In this document: piece by piece, positions 1 to 8,750 of the stretch
Layout: each line of letters starts with the position of its first letter
Numbering within the stretch: position 1 is the stretch's first letter
DNA from: Tidjanibacter sp.
GTDB lineage: Bacteria; Bacteroidota; Bacteroidia; Bacteroidales; Rikenellaceae
Reading direction: 5' to 3'
Length of the DNA stretch: 64,000 nt
Assembly (NCBI GenBank): GCA_017631375.1
Contig: JAGBTK010000009.1
Location: 1-64,000, forward strand
Program-made: the position numbers and the translations under genes
The notes under the pieces: model-generated
Seen by the model: only the letters and a program-made list of their open reading frames with translations
What the model was told of the DNA's origin: nothing
The model's database searches: none

Positions 1-279
1 CCCCGACCGTTTTTTTGTAAAAAGCGGGACCAAAAACTTTTGTACATTTTGCCTGGGGAGGTACTCTTGTTCTCTTGCGTATATTTTTTCTAAATGCAGC
101 CCCGACCGTTTTTTTTGTAAAAAGCGGAACCAAAAACTTTTGTACATTTTGCCTGGGGAAGTACTCTTGTCCTCTTGCGTATATTTTTTCTAAATGTAGC
201 CCCGACCGTTTTTTTGTAAAAAGCGGGACCAAAAACTTTTGTACATTTTGCCTGGGGAATTACTCTTGTCCTCTTGCGT
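1..279. repeat. Three tandem direct repeats of ~100 bp
   Basis: Copy 1 is at 1-99, copy 2 at 100-199 and copy 3 (truncated, ~80 bp) at 200-279. The copies differ by only a few substitutions and by the length of a T run. Each unit has a short hairpin (CCGTTTTT/AAAAAGCGG) followed by a conserved ACTTTTGTACATTTTGCC stretch. The array starts at the window edge, so more copies may lie to the left. An open frame runs through the units but only repeats the repeat in translation, and no gene is supported. The unit is too long and has no spacers, so it is not a CRISPR array. Confidence 0.9.
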
Positions 280-369
280 CTGACCGTTTTACATATTTCC
301 CCATATTAAAAACTACGATACCCAACGATATTTTTTCGGGAATAATTGGGTAAAAGAGTTGAAAAAAAT

Positions 370-377
370 TACCTTTG
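370..377 (+). promoter_or_regulatory. Bacteroidota -7 box TACCTTTG
   Basis: An exact TAnnTTTG match 24 bp before the ATG at 401. It lies inside the longer open frame that could start with TTG at 359, which argues that translation starts at 401. Confidence 0.55.
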
Positions 378-400
378 TTAGTGGAAAAATTTTTTACACA

Positions 401-1975
401 ATGTTGGCATCAGAAAAAAGGGAGGCGGTATTCGAGTTGATCCACTCGCTCACCAAGGCGGAGAAGCGCAATTTCAAGCTCTTTGCAGGTAGGCTGAGTG
501 GCAACCACTCGTCGAAGTTCCTGTTGCTCTTCACTGCGTTGGAGAGTATGGAGGAGTATGACGAGGAGCGACTCCTCGCGCGTTGTCCCGAGCTGAGCAA
601 GGTGCAGCTGCCCAATCTCAAGGCGCATCTTTATCGTCAGATACTCAAGAGTTTGCGAATGCTCGGAGTGCAGCACTCCACCCTCTTGCAGATTCAGGAG
701 CAGGCCGACTTCGCCCGCATCCTTTACGACAAGGGGCTCTACTCCCACGCGGGGCGTATGGTGGAGCGTGCAGCGGCACTTGCCGAGCGCACCGAGCAGT
801 ATCCTGTATTGATGGGGCTCACTCCTTTGCAGAGGGCGGTGAGTGTGGTCAACATCTCTGCCGATATGGTGGCGGTGGCCGATGGTGCTATCCGTCGTGA
901 CGAGCAGTTGTGGCACAAGATGGAGAACATCAACCACCTCTCCAAGCTATCGGTGCGTTGCTACGACCTTCACCAGCAACTCGGCTATGCCCGTTCGCAG
1001 AAGGATCTCGACCTGCTCTCGTGGCGTTTAGGCCCTGAGCTGGCGCACTACGATGGGGTGGATGAGCGCAAACTATCGTTCAGCGAGCGTTTCTACCTCT
1101 ACCAGTCGCGTGCGTGGTTCCACTACATCCGCCACGGCTTTGCATTCTCGTATCGTTACGCCCGCAAGTGGATAGCTCTCTTCGACGAGCGACCAGAGAT
1201 GAAGGAGGTGATGTATGAGGCATACCTGAAAGGATATTCACAACTCCTTGATGGTCTGTATCTTATGCGTCGCTACTCGCTCTTCTGCGGGGCGTTGGAG
1301 GCCTTTGAGGAGGAGTCGGCTATGTTTGCCTCGATTGGTACGAATGCCGATATGCTGGTCAGTCAGATACTCTTCACGGGGCACCTCAACAAGTGTATGA
1401 TGGAGGGCAACTTTAAGGAGGGGTTGTGGCTCACCAAGCGCATCGACAGCTACCTGCGTCGCTATGGCGAGAGGCTGACGACCAACGAGCGTATGGTGCT
1501 CGACTATAAAATCGGCTACACCTACTTTTGTGATGGCAATTACGAGAAGTGTCGCACCCACCTTGCTCGTGTGATTGCGGTGCGTGACCCACGCCAAAGG
1601 CGCGACTTGCAGTGCTACGCCCGTATGCTCAACCTCATCGTACTCTACGAGCAGGGTGCCGATTTCAACCTCGACCAGCAGGTGCGCTCTGTCTACTCGT
1701 TCATTGTCAAGATGAGGGATATGAGCGAGATGAAGCAGGATTTCTTCCGCTTCTTCAAGAGTCTGGGCACGGTGGGCGCAGGCAGCATGAAGGGTGAGTT
1801 CAAGAGGCTCTACGACGACCTTTTGGCACACACCACCCGCCCCTATGAGCGTCGCACCTTCTACTATCTTGACCTTCCCGTGTGGCTGGAGAGCAAGATT
1901 ACGGGTCGCTCAATAGGCGAGATCACCCGCACAAATTTTGAACAACGACTGCGCAAAGGACGCAACAGAACATAA
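401..1975 (+). CDS. Conserved hypothetical, helical-repeat (TPR-like) protein
   Basis: A 524-residue protein rich in Leu, Arg, Glu and aromatic residues, with regularly spaced amphipathic helices (many Y/F-A-R-x-L patterns) that suggest a TPR-like solenoid. No signal peptide, membrane segment or catalytic motif is seen, so it is probably cytoplasmic. The frame could be extended to a TTG at 359. The ATG at 401 is preferred because a good -7 box lies between the two. It ends 5 bp before ruvB, so the two are likely co-transcribed, though nothing else links it to DNA repair. I do not recognise a named family; similar long hypothetical proteins are common in Bacteroidota. Function unknown. Confidence 0.75.
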   Translation: MLASEKREAVFELIHSLTKAEKRNFKLFAGRLSGNHSSKFLLLFTALESMEEYDEERLLARCPELSKVQLPNLKAHLYRQILKSLRMLGVQHSTLLQIQEQADFARILYDKGLYSHAGRMVERAAALAERTEQYPVLMGLTPLQRAVSVVNISADMVAVADGAIRRDEQLWHKMENINHLSKLSVRCYDLHQQLGYARSQKDLDLLSWRLGPELAHYDGVDERKLSFSERFYLYQSRAWFHYIRHGFAFSYRYARKWIALFDERPEMKEVMYEAYLKGYSQLLDGLYLMRRYSLFCGALEAFEEESAMFASIGTNADMLVSQILFTGHLNKCMMEGNFKEGLWLTKRIDSYLRRYGERLTTNERMVLDYKIGYTYFCDGNYEKCRTHLARVIAVRDPRQRRDLQCYARMLNLIVLYEQGADFNLDQQVRSVYSFIVKMRDMSEMKQDFFRFFKSLGTVGAGSMKGEFKRLYDDLLAHTTRPYERRTFYYLDLPVWLESKITGRSIGEITRTNFEQRLRKGRNRT

Positions 1976-1980
1976 TAGTT

Positions 1981-2988
1981 ATGAGTGATATTATCAGAAA
2001 TCCGGAGTCGGATTCCGAGTTTGAGAATCGGATTCGCCCGCAGGAGCTTGCCTCGTTTCGTGGCCAGGAGAAGATTGTGGAGAACCTCCGCATCTTTATC
2101 AAGGCGGCACTGATGCGTGACGAGCCCCTCGACCATGTCTTGCTCCACGGTCCTCCCGGCCTTGGTAAGACAACCCTTGCCAACATCATTGCCAACGAGA
2201 TGGGCGTTGCTCTGAAGGTGACGAGCGGCCCTGTCCTCGACAAGCCCGGCGACCTGGCAGGCCTGCTCACCAACCTCAACGAGGGCGATGTGTTGTTCAT
2301 CGATGAGATACACCGCCTGAGTCCCATTGTCGAGGAGTACCTCTACTCGGCTATGGAGGACTATCGTATCGATATTGTGCTGGATAAGGGTCCTGCGGCT
2401 CGCTCCATACAGCTTGAGCTGGCACCCTTCACCCTTGTCGGTGCTACCACCCGTAGCGGTCTGCTCACCTCGCCGCTCCGTGCGCGTTTCGGCATCACCT
2501 GCCACTTGGAGTACTACGATACTGCGGTGTTGAAGGATATCATCCGTCGCTCGGCAGCAATCCTCGATGTTCCCATTGAGGAGGAGGCCGCCTTGGAGAT
2601 TGCTATGCGCTCGCGTGGCACGCCCCGTATCGCCAATGCGCTGTTGCGCAGGGTGAGGGACTTTGCGCAGGTGATGGGCGATGGTGTGATTCGCCTCGAT
2701 ATCACCCGCACAGCACTCGGCGCGCTCAATATCGACCGCCGTGGCCTTGACCAGATGGATAATAAGATTCTCGCTACCATTATGCATAAGTTTGGTGGCG
2801 GTCCTGTGGGCTTGAACACCATCGCTACCGCTGTGGGCGAGGAGGCAGGCACTATTGAGGAGGTCTATGAGCCATTCCTGATCAAGGAGGGCTTCCTGCG
2901 CAGAACTCCTCGCGGTCGTGAGGCTACCGACCTCGCCTACTCCCACCTGGGCGTAGATCGCTCCAACCCCGAAGCAACCCTTTTCTGA
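1981..2988 (+). CDS. ruvB: Holliday junction branch migration ATPase RuvB
   Basis: A full-length (335 aa) AAA+ motor that works with RuvA and RuvC to drive branch migration of Holliday junctions in the cytoplasm. Visible motifs are Walker [10 protein letters not shown] (57-65), Walker B LFIDEIH (105-111), sensor 1 ATTRSG, the arginine-finger region with RARFG, and the C-terminal winged-helix DNA-binding part ending near [10 protein letters not shown]. ruvA and ruvC are not adjacent. It starts 5 bp after the upstream helical-repeat gene and is followed by an intrinsic terminator. Confidence 0.98.
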   Translation: MSDIIRNPESDSEFENRIRPQELASFRGQEKIVENLRIFIKAALMRDEPLDHVLLHGPPGLGKTTLANIIANEMGVALKVTSGPVLDKPGDLAGLLTNLNEGDVLFIDEIHRLSPIVEEYLYSAMEDYRIDIVLDKGPAARSIQLELAPFTLVGATTRSGLLTSPLRARFGITCHLEYYDTAVLKDIIRRSAAILDVPIEEEAALEIAMRSRGTPRIANALLRRVRDFAQVMGDGVIRLDITRTALGALNIDRRGLDQMDNKILATIMHKFGGGPVGLNTIATAVGEEAGTIEEVYEPFLIKEGFLRRTPRGREATDLAYSHLGVDRSNPEATLF

Positions 2989-3036
2989 TAACCAATCGTA
3001 CATGTCCGAGGAGCCTCACGCCCCTCCACCCATACC

Positions 3037-3076
3037 AAAACGGCAGTCACTTTTAGCGGTGGCTGCCGTTTTTTTG
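3037..3076 (+). terminator. Intrinsic terminator after ruvB
   Basis: The stem ACGGCAGTCAC/GTGGCTGCCGT (one G-T or mismatch pair) is followed by seven Ts. The A run on the 5' side could let it also act on the minus strand for the lipoprotein gene that ends at 3105. Confidence 0.85.
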
Positions 3077-3104
3077 TATTCTGTTATATCAAAGGGTTGT
3101 TTGA

Positions 3105-3554
3105 CTAATCCTCCATGAATCCTTTTATGCGTTTGTACATTTCGCAATAGCCATCACTATCGTTTCCATCTCTCATATAGAGTATGCCATCCTCAATGTA
3201 CATATCGGTAACTTCCCATTCGTTATTAGGTTCGAAATAGCCCTTTGCTCCGACTATTGTGAATCTAAAACTACAATAGGGGTGGAAATCATCTCTCGAA
3301 CACTCGAAATAACCTTTGTTAAAAGGGTAGCCGTCCCAATCATCTGCCTCATAAACATAGCATACGCCATCGCTACTTATTTTGATGTACATGTCGGATT
3401 CTCCATAGTAATAGTCCAAACCATATTCATCATCGTAATCAGCGACAAAAGCCCATTCACCCTCAAATATCGACGATTTGCTGCCACCATCATTCTCGCA
3501 ACCGACAAAAACAAGTGTCGTTAAAGCGAGCAGTCCAAATACTATTCTTTTCAT
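3105..3554 (-). CDS. Small secreted lipoprotein, unknown function
   Basis: 149 residues with a type II signal peptide: a positively charged MKR start, a hydrophobic core and lipobox FVGC with the lipidated Cys at residue 19. The mature part is acidic and aromatic (repeated D/Y/E), with alternating short strands that suggest a small beta sandwich or barrel. Its base composition is more AT-rich than that of ruvB and dxs. It lies 8 bp downstream of the beta-barrel gene on the same strand, so the two probably form a two-gene envelope operon. No family is recognised. Confidence 0.75.
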   Translation of the reverse strand: MKRIVFGLLALTTLVFVGCENDGGSKSSIFEGEWAFVADYDDEYGLDYYYGESDMYIKISSDGVCYVYEADDWDGYPFNKGYFECSRDDFHPYCSFRFTIVGAKGYFEPNNEWEVTDMYIEDGILYMRDGNDSDGYCEMYKRIKGFMED

Positions 3555-3562
3555 ATTGCCGA

Positions 3563-4240
3563 TTAGAAATTGAGGTTATAACCCAACGTAACGAAGATAT
3601 TTAAGTTTTTAGCTTTCAACGAGATGATGCCAAAATCCTCAATAAACGGCTGAGCAACATTGAGAATACTACCCTCATAACCTGCGCTCAATACAAAGTT
3701 TCTCCACGATGCCGAGATACCTACGCGATAGCCGAAATCAGAGCGTCTCAGAAGACCATCCTCGCCAAACACGTCGCTCGGCTCACCGAGTTTCTCACCA
3801 TTAAAGGTCTCAACCGCATTGCCTGCCACGCCAAAAGCGTAGTAAACACCAGCACTCGGATAGAGCGCAATATCATTGCCAATAAAGAACTTATAGTTCA
3901 ACATTACGGGCACCTCGATGTAACTGAGCGAGATTCTTGTGCCATAGCTATCCTCGTACTCGTAATCATCTTCGTAATCGTAGAAATCAGAATATTTGAA
4001 ACCTTTATTCGAGTAATGCAGACCTGTTTCCAGATACAGCGGCAGATTCTTCAACAACAAACGCTCATAGCTAACGCCTGCATTGAAATTTGTTCGGAAG
4101 TCAAACGCACCAAGAAGTTCAAAGTCCAAACTCGAAAAGTTTGCGCCAGCGCGAACACCAACAATGTTCTTCGGCAGACTTTGCGCCGCAGCGCTACCAA
4201 GCAGCATAACAGCTGCAACAAAAAGTAAAAGTTTTTTCAT
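3563..4240 (-). CDS. Outer-membrane beta-barrel (porin-family) protein
   Basis: 225 residues. A signal peptide (MKKLLLFVAAVMLLGSAAAQ, cleavage near residue 20) is followed by VGVRAGANFSSLDF and alternating hydrophobic strands such as TNFNAGVSYERL, YIEVPVMLNYKF and LYPSAGVYYAFG. The protein ends with aromatic Phe (FVTLGYNLNF), the usual BAM recognition signal. This fits the small 8-10-stranded Bacteroidota 'outer membrane protein beta-barrel' family (PF13568-like). An acidic D/Y-rich loop (~110-125) probably faces outward. It is the first gene of a pair with the downstream lipoprotein. The substrate is unknown. Confidence 0.85.
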   Translation of the reverse strand: MKKLLLFVAAVMLLGSAAAQSLPKNIVGVRAGANFSSLDFELLGAFDFRTNFNAGVSYERLLLKNLPLYLETGLHYSNKGFKYSDFYDYEDDYEYEDSYGTRISLSYIEVPVMLNYKFFIGNDIALYPSAGVYYAFGVAGNAVETFNGEKLGEPSDVFGEDGLLRRSDFGYRVGISASWRNFVLSAGYEGSILNVAQPFIEDFGIISLKAKNLNIFVTLGYNLNF

Positions 4241-4842
4241 AATCGTAAATTATGTTACCGTATAATCTCCCGTGCGGTGGGTTAGTATAAAAAGAAAGTG
4301 TGGAGATAATTTCCGTTTATCTCTAAGAAGGTTGTGGAATGACCTGACAGCTATAAACGATACAATGCCCCACACTTGAATAGTATGGGGATATATGCCG
4401 AGAAAGGCATAGCCACATAGCTATACAAGAAATGAGTGCTATTCGTTTGTCCAGCTGTCTTGAAAACTTCCACATTTTCTTAGAAGGACTGCGAAAACAC
4501 TTTCGTATGTAATGCCAAACTATCTGCTCGGCACTTCAAAATTAAAAAGAATTTTCGAAACGAACAAAACCCAATTGGGACATTGTGAAAATAAAAGTGC
4601 CATAATCAACGGATTATGATACTGATAACTTAATGTTATTTAGCCGATTCAGCTTTTGGGGCAGTCAGTAAAGTACCCTTGCGGATAGTGCAATACTTGT
4701 TGCGGTAGGGTTTGTCGTACCCGTACCCGGAGCCGGTCGAAGGTCGCAACGAAAGTTGCGAGCTCGCGCGTCTTCACAATCATACAAAGAGCAATTCATT
4801 GCTCTCGCTTTGCGCTGCCCCCCTCCCACAAAAAAAACACCA
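4241..4842. other. Gene-poor, AT-rich spacer with att-like sequence
   Basis: About 600 bp with no credible gene. It contains a 15-nt copy of the tRNA-Leu 3' end (4721-4735), a perfect TCGCAAC-GAAA-GTTGCGA hairpin (4743-4760), and a short open stretch on the minus strand (stop at 4640-4642) that lacks a start codon and could be the tail of a lost gene. The left part (4260-4640) is AT-rich and I see nothing recognisable in it. Confidence 0.55.
4721..4735 (-). repeat. 15-nt duplicate of tRNA-Leu 3' end (att-like)
   Basis: On the minus strand CCGGCTCCGGGTACG occurs here and again at the 3' end of the tRNA-Leu(CAA) gene (4878-4892), in the same orientation and ~157 bp apart. tRNA 3' ends are common integrase attachment sites, so this could be the scar of a lost element. 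The neighbouring GGTCGAAGG resembles a widespread short genomic repeat, so chance or repeat origin is possible. Confidence 0.4.
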
Positions 4843-4874
4843 ACAAAAAAAGAGAAGTTCTTTCGAACTTCTCT
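4843..4874 (-). terminator. Terminator of tRNA-Leu(CAA)
   Basis: The perfect 10-bp stem AGAGAAGTTC/GAACTTCTCT with a 4-nt loop is followed on the minus strand by seven Ts, just downstream of the tRNA. Confidence 0.85.
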
Positions 4875-4879
4875 TCTCG

Positions 4880-4963
4880 TACCCGGAGCCGGGATCGAAC
4901 CGGCACAGGGGTGAACCTATTGGTGTTTGAGACCAACGCGTCTACCAATTCCGCCATCCGGGC
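4880..4963 (-). tRNA. tRNA-Leu (anticodon CAA)
   Basis: Read on the minus strand, the acceptor GCCCGGA pairs with TCCGGGT (a G-T at the first pair), the anticodon stem is TTGGT/ACCAA with loop CTCAAAC (anticodon CAA, reads UUG), there is a long variable arm as in class II tRNAs, and the T loop is GGTTCGATCC. Discriminator A. The 3' CCA is not encoded. It has its own promoter and terminator. Confidence 0.95.
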
Positions 4964-4988
4964 GTGGCAGTACCACTGTTTTGAGCTG

Positions 4989-4996
4989 CAAATATA
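4989..4996 (-). promoter_or_regulatory. -7 box TATATTTG of tRNA-Leu
   Basis: A TAnnTTTG match on the minus strand 26 bp upstream of the tRNA 5' end. A TTG-like -33 element lies ~17 bp further upstream. Confidence 0.6.
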
Positions 4997-5047
4997 CGCA
5001 ATTTTCGGAAAATGCAACTCTTTTAAGGTAGTTTTTTTCTTGTTTAT

Positions 5048-6922
5048 CTATTTTTTCTCTTTCAGCAGTGCTTTTACGATGCCGTCAGTGTCATATTCGC
5101 ATTCTGCTTTTTGTTCGGCAACGCTGGCGTGTTGCACAAATTTATCCTTCACGCCGAGGCATTCGACAGTGCCGTTGTAGCCTATTTGTGCCAGCAAGGT
5201 TGCCACTGCGCTGCCTGCGCCGCCGTCCACCACGCCATCCTCGACAGTCACCACGCGGCGGAATCTCTGTACCACCTCCCTTACCATCGCCTCATCGACA
5301 GGCTTCGCCCAGCGCATATCCACCACCTCGACGCTCACGCCCTCTCTCTCAGCAATCTCTGCGGCCGCAATACCATCTGATGTCACCGTGCCGAAGCAGA
5401 GGAGTGCCACATCCTTGCCCTCTCGCATCTTTCGTGCGCGCCCCACCTCCAGCATCTTCATCGGGCTTTCCTCCACGCCCTCGCCATTGCCACGCGGGTA
5501 GCGGATAGCAAAGGGACCACCCACCTGCAAGGCGGTGTACATCATATCGCGCAGCTCCTGCTCGTCGCTCGGCGTGGCGATGCGCATACCGGGCACGGGA
5601 CGCAGGAAGGCTATGTCGAAGGTGCCGTTGTGGGTTGAGCCATCCTCACCCACCACACCTGCCCTGTCGAGGCAGAGAACCACCGAGTAGCCACTCAGCG
5701 CAACATCGTGGATCACATTATCGTAGCCTCGCTGCAAGAACGAGGAGTAGATGTTACAGAATGGAACGAGTCCCTCGGCTGCCAGACCTGCCGAGAAGGT
5801 CACGGCGTGGCTCTCGCAGATGCCCACATCGAAGCACCTATCAGGCATTGCGCGTTGCAGGATATCCATCGAGCACCCTTTGAGCATTGCGGGGGTGATG
5901 CCCACCACTCGCTCGTCCATCTGTGCCAATTCGAGGAGTGTCCTGCCGAAGACATCCTGATAGCGGGGTGGTGTGCCCTCCTTGCCCTTCACGCGCTCAC
6001 CCGTTGCGGGGTCGAAGCGACCGGGGGCGTGCCATACGGGGTCGGTGCTTCCCTCAGCGGGGGCGTAGCCTTTGCCCTTGACGGTGATGACATGCAGCAA
6101 CTTGGGACCCGGAATCTCCTTCAGATCGTTGAAGGTGCGAACAAGGCTCTTCAGGTCGTGACCGTCGATAGGACCGAAGTAGCGGAAGTTAAGTCCCTCA
6201 AAGAGGTTGCTTCGACTGAGCAGACCCGACTTTATGGCGTGACCTATCTTTTGCAATCCGCGACGCAGACGCGGGGTGTGCGACAGCGCATTCCAAAGAC
6301 GATTCTTGAACCTGTTATATCGACGCGAGGAGGATATCTTGAGCAGATTCTCCTTCAGAGCACCCACATTGGAACTGATCGACATATTATTGTCGTTGAG
6401 CACCACGAGCAGGTCTGCCTCGCTTGCGCCCGCATTGTTGAGCCCCTCAAATGCCAGACCACCTGTCAGCGCACCATCGCCAATCACAGCCACAGTCTTC
6501 TGCTCCCTGCCCTGCAACTTGGCGGCCTGCGCCATACCGAGTGCTGCGGAGATGCTCACTGAGGAGTGTCCGCCCACAAAGGCGTCGTACTCGCTCTCCT
6601 CGGGGCGGGGAAAGCCGGCAATGCAACCCTTCTTGCGCAGGGTGTGGAACTCGTCGCGACGACCGGTGATGATTTTGTGGGTATATGCCTGATGACCAAC
6701 ATCCCAGACAATTTTGTCCTGCGGGGCGGAGAAGACATAGTGAAGTGCGGTGGTCAGCTCCACAGTGCCGAGGCTCGATGCGAGGTGACCGGGGTTGCGC
6801 GACAACTCGTCAACAATCATATCGCGCACCTCACGACAGTAGGCAACCAACTCGTCCTGAGTGAGTTGTTTTAGGTCTGCGGGTGAATTTACTCTATGCA
6901 AATATCGGTTGTCGGGCATCAT
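5048..6922 (-). CDS. dxs: 1-deoxy-D-xylulose-5-phosphate synthase
   Basis: Condenses pyruvate and glyceraldehyde-3-phosphate into DXP, the first step of the MEP isoprenoid pathway and a precursor for thiamine and pyridoxal. It is full length (624 aa). The thiamine-diphosphate motif GDGALTGG (148-155) pairs with NDNNMSIS (176-183), and HVITVKGKGYAPAE and the Glu-containing DVGICESHAVTF (usually GIAEQHAV) are also present. The C-terminal transketolase domain has RYPRG. The gene stands alone on the minus strand, divergent from pyrH, with a -7 box 19 bp before the ATG. A second ATG directly follows the first. Confidence 0.97.
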   Translation of the reverse strand: MMPDNRYLHRVNSPADLKQLTQDELVAYCREVRDMIVDELSRNPGHLASSLGTVELTTALHYVFSAPQDKIVWDVGHQAYTHKIITGRRDEFHTLRKKGCIAGFPRPEESEYDAFVGGHSSVSISAALGMAQAAKLQGREQKTVAVIGDGALTGGLAFEGLNNAGASEADLLVVLNDNNMSISSNVGALKENLLKISSSRRYNRFKNRLWNALSHTPRLRRGLQKIGHAIKSGLLSRSNLFEGLNFRYFGPIDGHDLKSLVRTFNDLKEIPGPKLLHVITVKGKGYAPAEGSTDPVWHAPGRFDPATGERVKGKEGTPPRYQDVFGRTLLELAQMDERVVGITPAMLKGCSMDILQRAMPDRCFDVGICESHAVTFSAGLAAEGLVPFCNIYSSFLQRGYDNVIHDVALSGYSVVLCLDRAGVVGEDGSTHNGTFDIAFLRPVPGMRIATPSDEQELRDMMYTALQVGGPFAIRYPRGNGEGVEESPMKMLEVGRARKMREGKDVALLCFGTVTSDGIAAAEIAEREGVSVEVVDMRWAKPVDEAMVREVVQRFRRVVTVEDGVVDGGAGSAVATLLAQIGYNGTVECLGVKDKFVQHASVAEQKAECEYDTDGIVKALLKEKK

Positions 6923-6940
6923 ATTATTTCATTATCCGCA

Positions 6941-6948
6941 CAAATATA
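6941..6948 (-). promoter_or_regulatory. -7 box TATATTTG of dxs
   Basis: An exact TAnnTTTG match on the minus strand. It gives dxs a short leader of roughly 12 nt. Confidence 0.6.
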
Positions 6949-6980
6949 TAAATAATATGAGAAATTTGTGAAAAAATCAC

Positions 6981-6988
6981 TATCTTCG
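6981..6988 (+). promoter_or_regulatory. Probable -7 box TATCTTCG of pyrH
   Basis: A one-mismatch match to TAnnTTTG, 48 bp before the chosen pyrH ATG. A TTTG lies upstream at 6965-6968 but closer than the usual spacing. Confidence 0.4.
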
Positions 6989-7036
6989 TGGTGGCCTCCG
7001 TGTGGTATGGGCGGCCGAACAATCAGAAACAGAGTT

Positions 7037-7744
7037 ATGAAGTATAAGCGTATATTGCTCAAATTGAGTGGTGAGTCGTTGGCCGGCGGTAACGGTCACG
7101 GTCTTTCGACAGATGTGCTCATCAGCTATGCCCGTCAGATCAAGGAGGCAGTGGCTGAGGGTGTGCAGATTGGTATTGTGATTGGCGGAGGCAACATCTT
7201 CCGTGGTCTGCAGGGCGTGGGTCGTGGCTTCGACCGCGTGAAGGGCGACCAGATGGGTATGCTTGCCACCATCATCAACTCCCTTGCGCTCAGTTCGGCA
7301 CTCGAGGCCGAGGGCGTGAAGTCGAAGGTGCTCACCAGCTTCTGCACCGAGCCTGTGGGCGAGTACTACTCCAAGGCGAAGGCTGTCGAGTATCTCAATG
7401 CGGGCTATGTGGTGATTATCGGTGGCGGTACCTCCAATCCATACTTCTCGACAGATACTGCCTCGGCTTTGCGTGGCATCGAGATAGAGGCCGACATTAT
7501 GTTCAAGGGTACTCGTGTGGATGGCATCTACACTGCCGATCCCGAGAAGGATCCCACAGCTACCAAGTTTAAGACCATCTCTTTTGATGAGGTGTACCAG
7601 CGCGGTCTGAAGATTATGGATCTCACCGCCTTCACCCTCTGCCGCGAGAACAAGCTGCCTCTTGTGGTGTTCGATATGGATACCGAGGGCAATCTGATGC
7701 GTATTCTCTCGGGCGAGGAGATCGGTACTGTGGTAACCCTGTAA
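7037..7744 (+). CDS. pyrH: UMP kinase
   Basis: Phosphorylates UMP to UDP, linking the de novo pyrimidine pathway (genes at 29-35 kb) to UTP and CTP. It belongs to the amino acid kinase fold. The start at 7037 gives MKYKRILLKLSGESLAGG, the usual N terminus of the family (235 aa). The frame is open another 23 codons upstream, but that part is unlike the family and overlaps the likely promoter. Motifs are LKLSGESL, GGGNIFRG, the DQMGMLAT region, and GGTSNPYFSTDTA near the acceptor site. It is followed after 37 bp by frr, the order seen in many bacteria. Confidence 0.97.
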   Translation: MKYKRILLKLSGESLAGGNGHGLSTDVLISYARQIKEAVAEGVQIGIVIGGGNIFRGLQGVGRGFDRVKGDQMGMLATIINSLALSSALEAEGVKSKVLTSFCTEPVGEYYSKAKAVEYLNAGYVVIIGGGTSNPYFSTDTASALRGIEIEADIMFKGTRVDGIYTADPEKDPTATKFKTISFDEVYQRGLKIMDLTAFTLCRENKLPLVVFDMDTEGNLMRILSGEEIGTVVTL

Positions 7745-7781
7745 TTATTTTTCTTGCGAAAAACTTAAAAATGTAAAAGAT

Positions 7782-8345
7782 ATGAGCGACGAATCGAAAC
7801 TTATTTTGGATGACGCATCGGACAAGATGCACCGCACCCTTGAGCACCTCAAAGAGGCTCTGCTCGGTATCCGCGCAGGTAAGGCTAATCAGCACGTTCT
7901 GAAAGGCATCACCGTGGAGTACTACGGCAATCCCACCCCCGTTGAGCAGGTGGCAAGTATCACTATCCCCGATGCTAAGACTATCCTCGTACAGCCCTGG
8001 GAGCGCAATATGATTGCCCCCATCGAGAAGGCTATCCTGGTGGCTAACATCGGTCTCACCCCCTCGAACAATGGCGAGCATATCCGCCTCTCGATTCCTG
8101 CCCTCACCGAGGATCGCCGCCGCGAGCTTGTTAAGCAGGTGCGCGAGGTTGCCGAGAAGGCACGCGTGAGCCTCCGTAGCGCACGCCGCGATGCTGTGGA
8201 TAACTTCAAGAAGGCACAGAAGGACGGTATGGCCGAGGATGAGGCTAAGACCGGCGAACAGGATGCACAGAAGCTCCTCGACAACTACTCCAAGAAGGTG
8301 GAGGAGGTTGTGTCGGCTAAGGAGAAGGAGATTATGACCGTCTAA
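7782..8345 (+). CDS. frr: Ribosome recycling factor
   Basis: Splits post-termination ribosomes together with EF-G, so that the subunits can start again. It has the normal length (187 aa) and the family pattern: the N-terminal helix with LEHLKEALLGIRAGKA, domain II with VEYYGNPTPVEQVASI, then the QPWERNMIAPIEKAI and LTEDRRRELVKQVREVAEKARVSLR helices. It is probably co-transcribed with pyrH and is followed by a terminator at 8417. Confidence 0.98.
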   Translation: MSDESKLILDDASDKMHRTLEHLKEALLGIRAGKANQHVLKGITVEYYGNPTPVEQVASITIPDAKTILVQPWERNMIAPIEKAILVANIGLTPSNNGEHIRLSIPALTEDRRRELVKQVREVAEKARVSLRSARRDAVDNFKKAQKDGMAEDEAKTGEQDAQKLLDNYSKKVEEVVSAKEKEIMTV

Positions 8346-8416
8346 ACATCCCCACTGAGGATTGGTCGGGGGAGGGAGAACTTTTGCTCCCTTCGCTCCA
8401 ACAGCTCACACAAACA

Positions 8417-8447
8417 AGCGTAGTCTGCGGGCTACGCTTTATTTTTT
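8417..8447 (+). terminator. Terminator of pyrH-frr
   Basis: The stem AGCGTAG/CTACGCT is followed by TTATTTTTT. Confidence 0.75.
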
Positions 8448-8470
8448 CCGCCCTGCCGCTGCTTTAGCGA

Positions 8471-8515
8471 TAAAAAAAAGAATAGAGGGCTGCTCCTGTC
8501 GCAGGAGTAGCCCTC
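8471..8515 (-). terminator. Minus-strand terminator
   Basis: The 14-bp stem GAGGGCTGCTCCTG/CAGGAGTAGCCCTC (one G-T pair) has a 3-nt loop and, on the minus strand, a run of Ts (plus-strand As at 8472-8479). It probably ends the lipoprotein transcript whose stop codon is at 8751. Confidence 0.75.
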
Positions 8516-8750
8516 AAGTCGTCGTCCTTAGGGGATCGGGGTGTCGAGACAAAATTTGCCGAAATCTCGATCTTTTATGGAAGTGTCCCCCTTTATAACG
8601 GACGAACCATTGTTAGCACAAAGCGTTTTAATCACCCTTCATATATCTTGATGCAAAGGTGCCCCTAAATGTTGCACGCATTCGCACTTTTTTTCACTTT
8701 TTTTTATCTTTTTGCACTTTTTCGCAAAAATAACGAGAGAAGCGCACCTA

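Larger units (their letters stand above)
8346..8750. other. Intergenic region with converging terminators
   Basis: Between the convergent frr and lipoprotein genes. It holds two intrinsic terminators pointing in opposite directions and a T-rich tract (8686-8735) with repeated CACTTTTTT units. No gene is seen. Confidence 0.6.

Noticed and set aside
1..279. CRISPR array
   Set aside because: Units are ~100 bp and abut each other with no unique spacers; no cas genes are in the window.
75..353. Open frame through the tandem repeats
   Set aside because: The translation only repeats the repeat unit, has no start context and matches no protein pattern.
4241..4842. Insertion sequence remnant
   Set aside because: No transposase-like coding, terminal inverted repeats or target duplication could be found; only the tRNA-end copy is solid.
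4712..4930. 72-codon open frame crossing the tRNA-Leu
   Set aside because: It runs through the tRNA gene and its terminator, and its PEPVEG-like start is a known artefact of a short genomic repeat.
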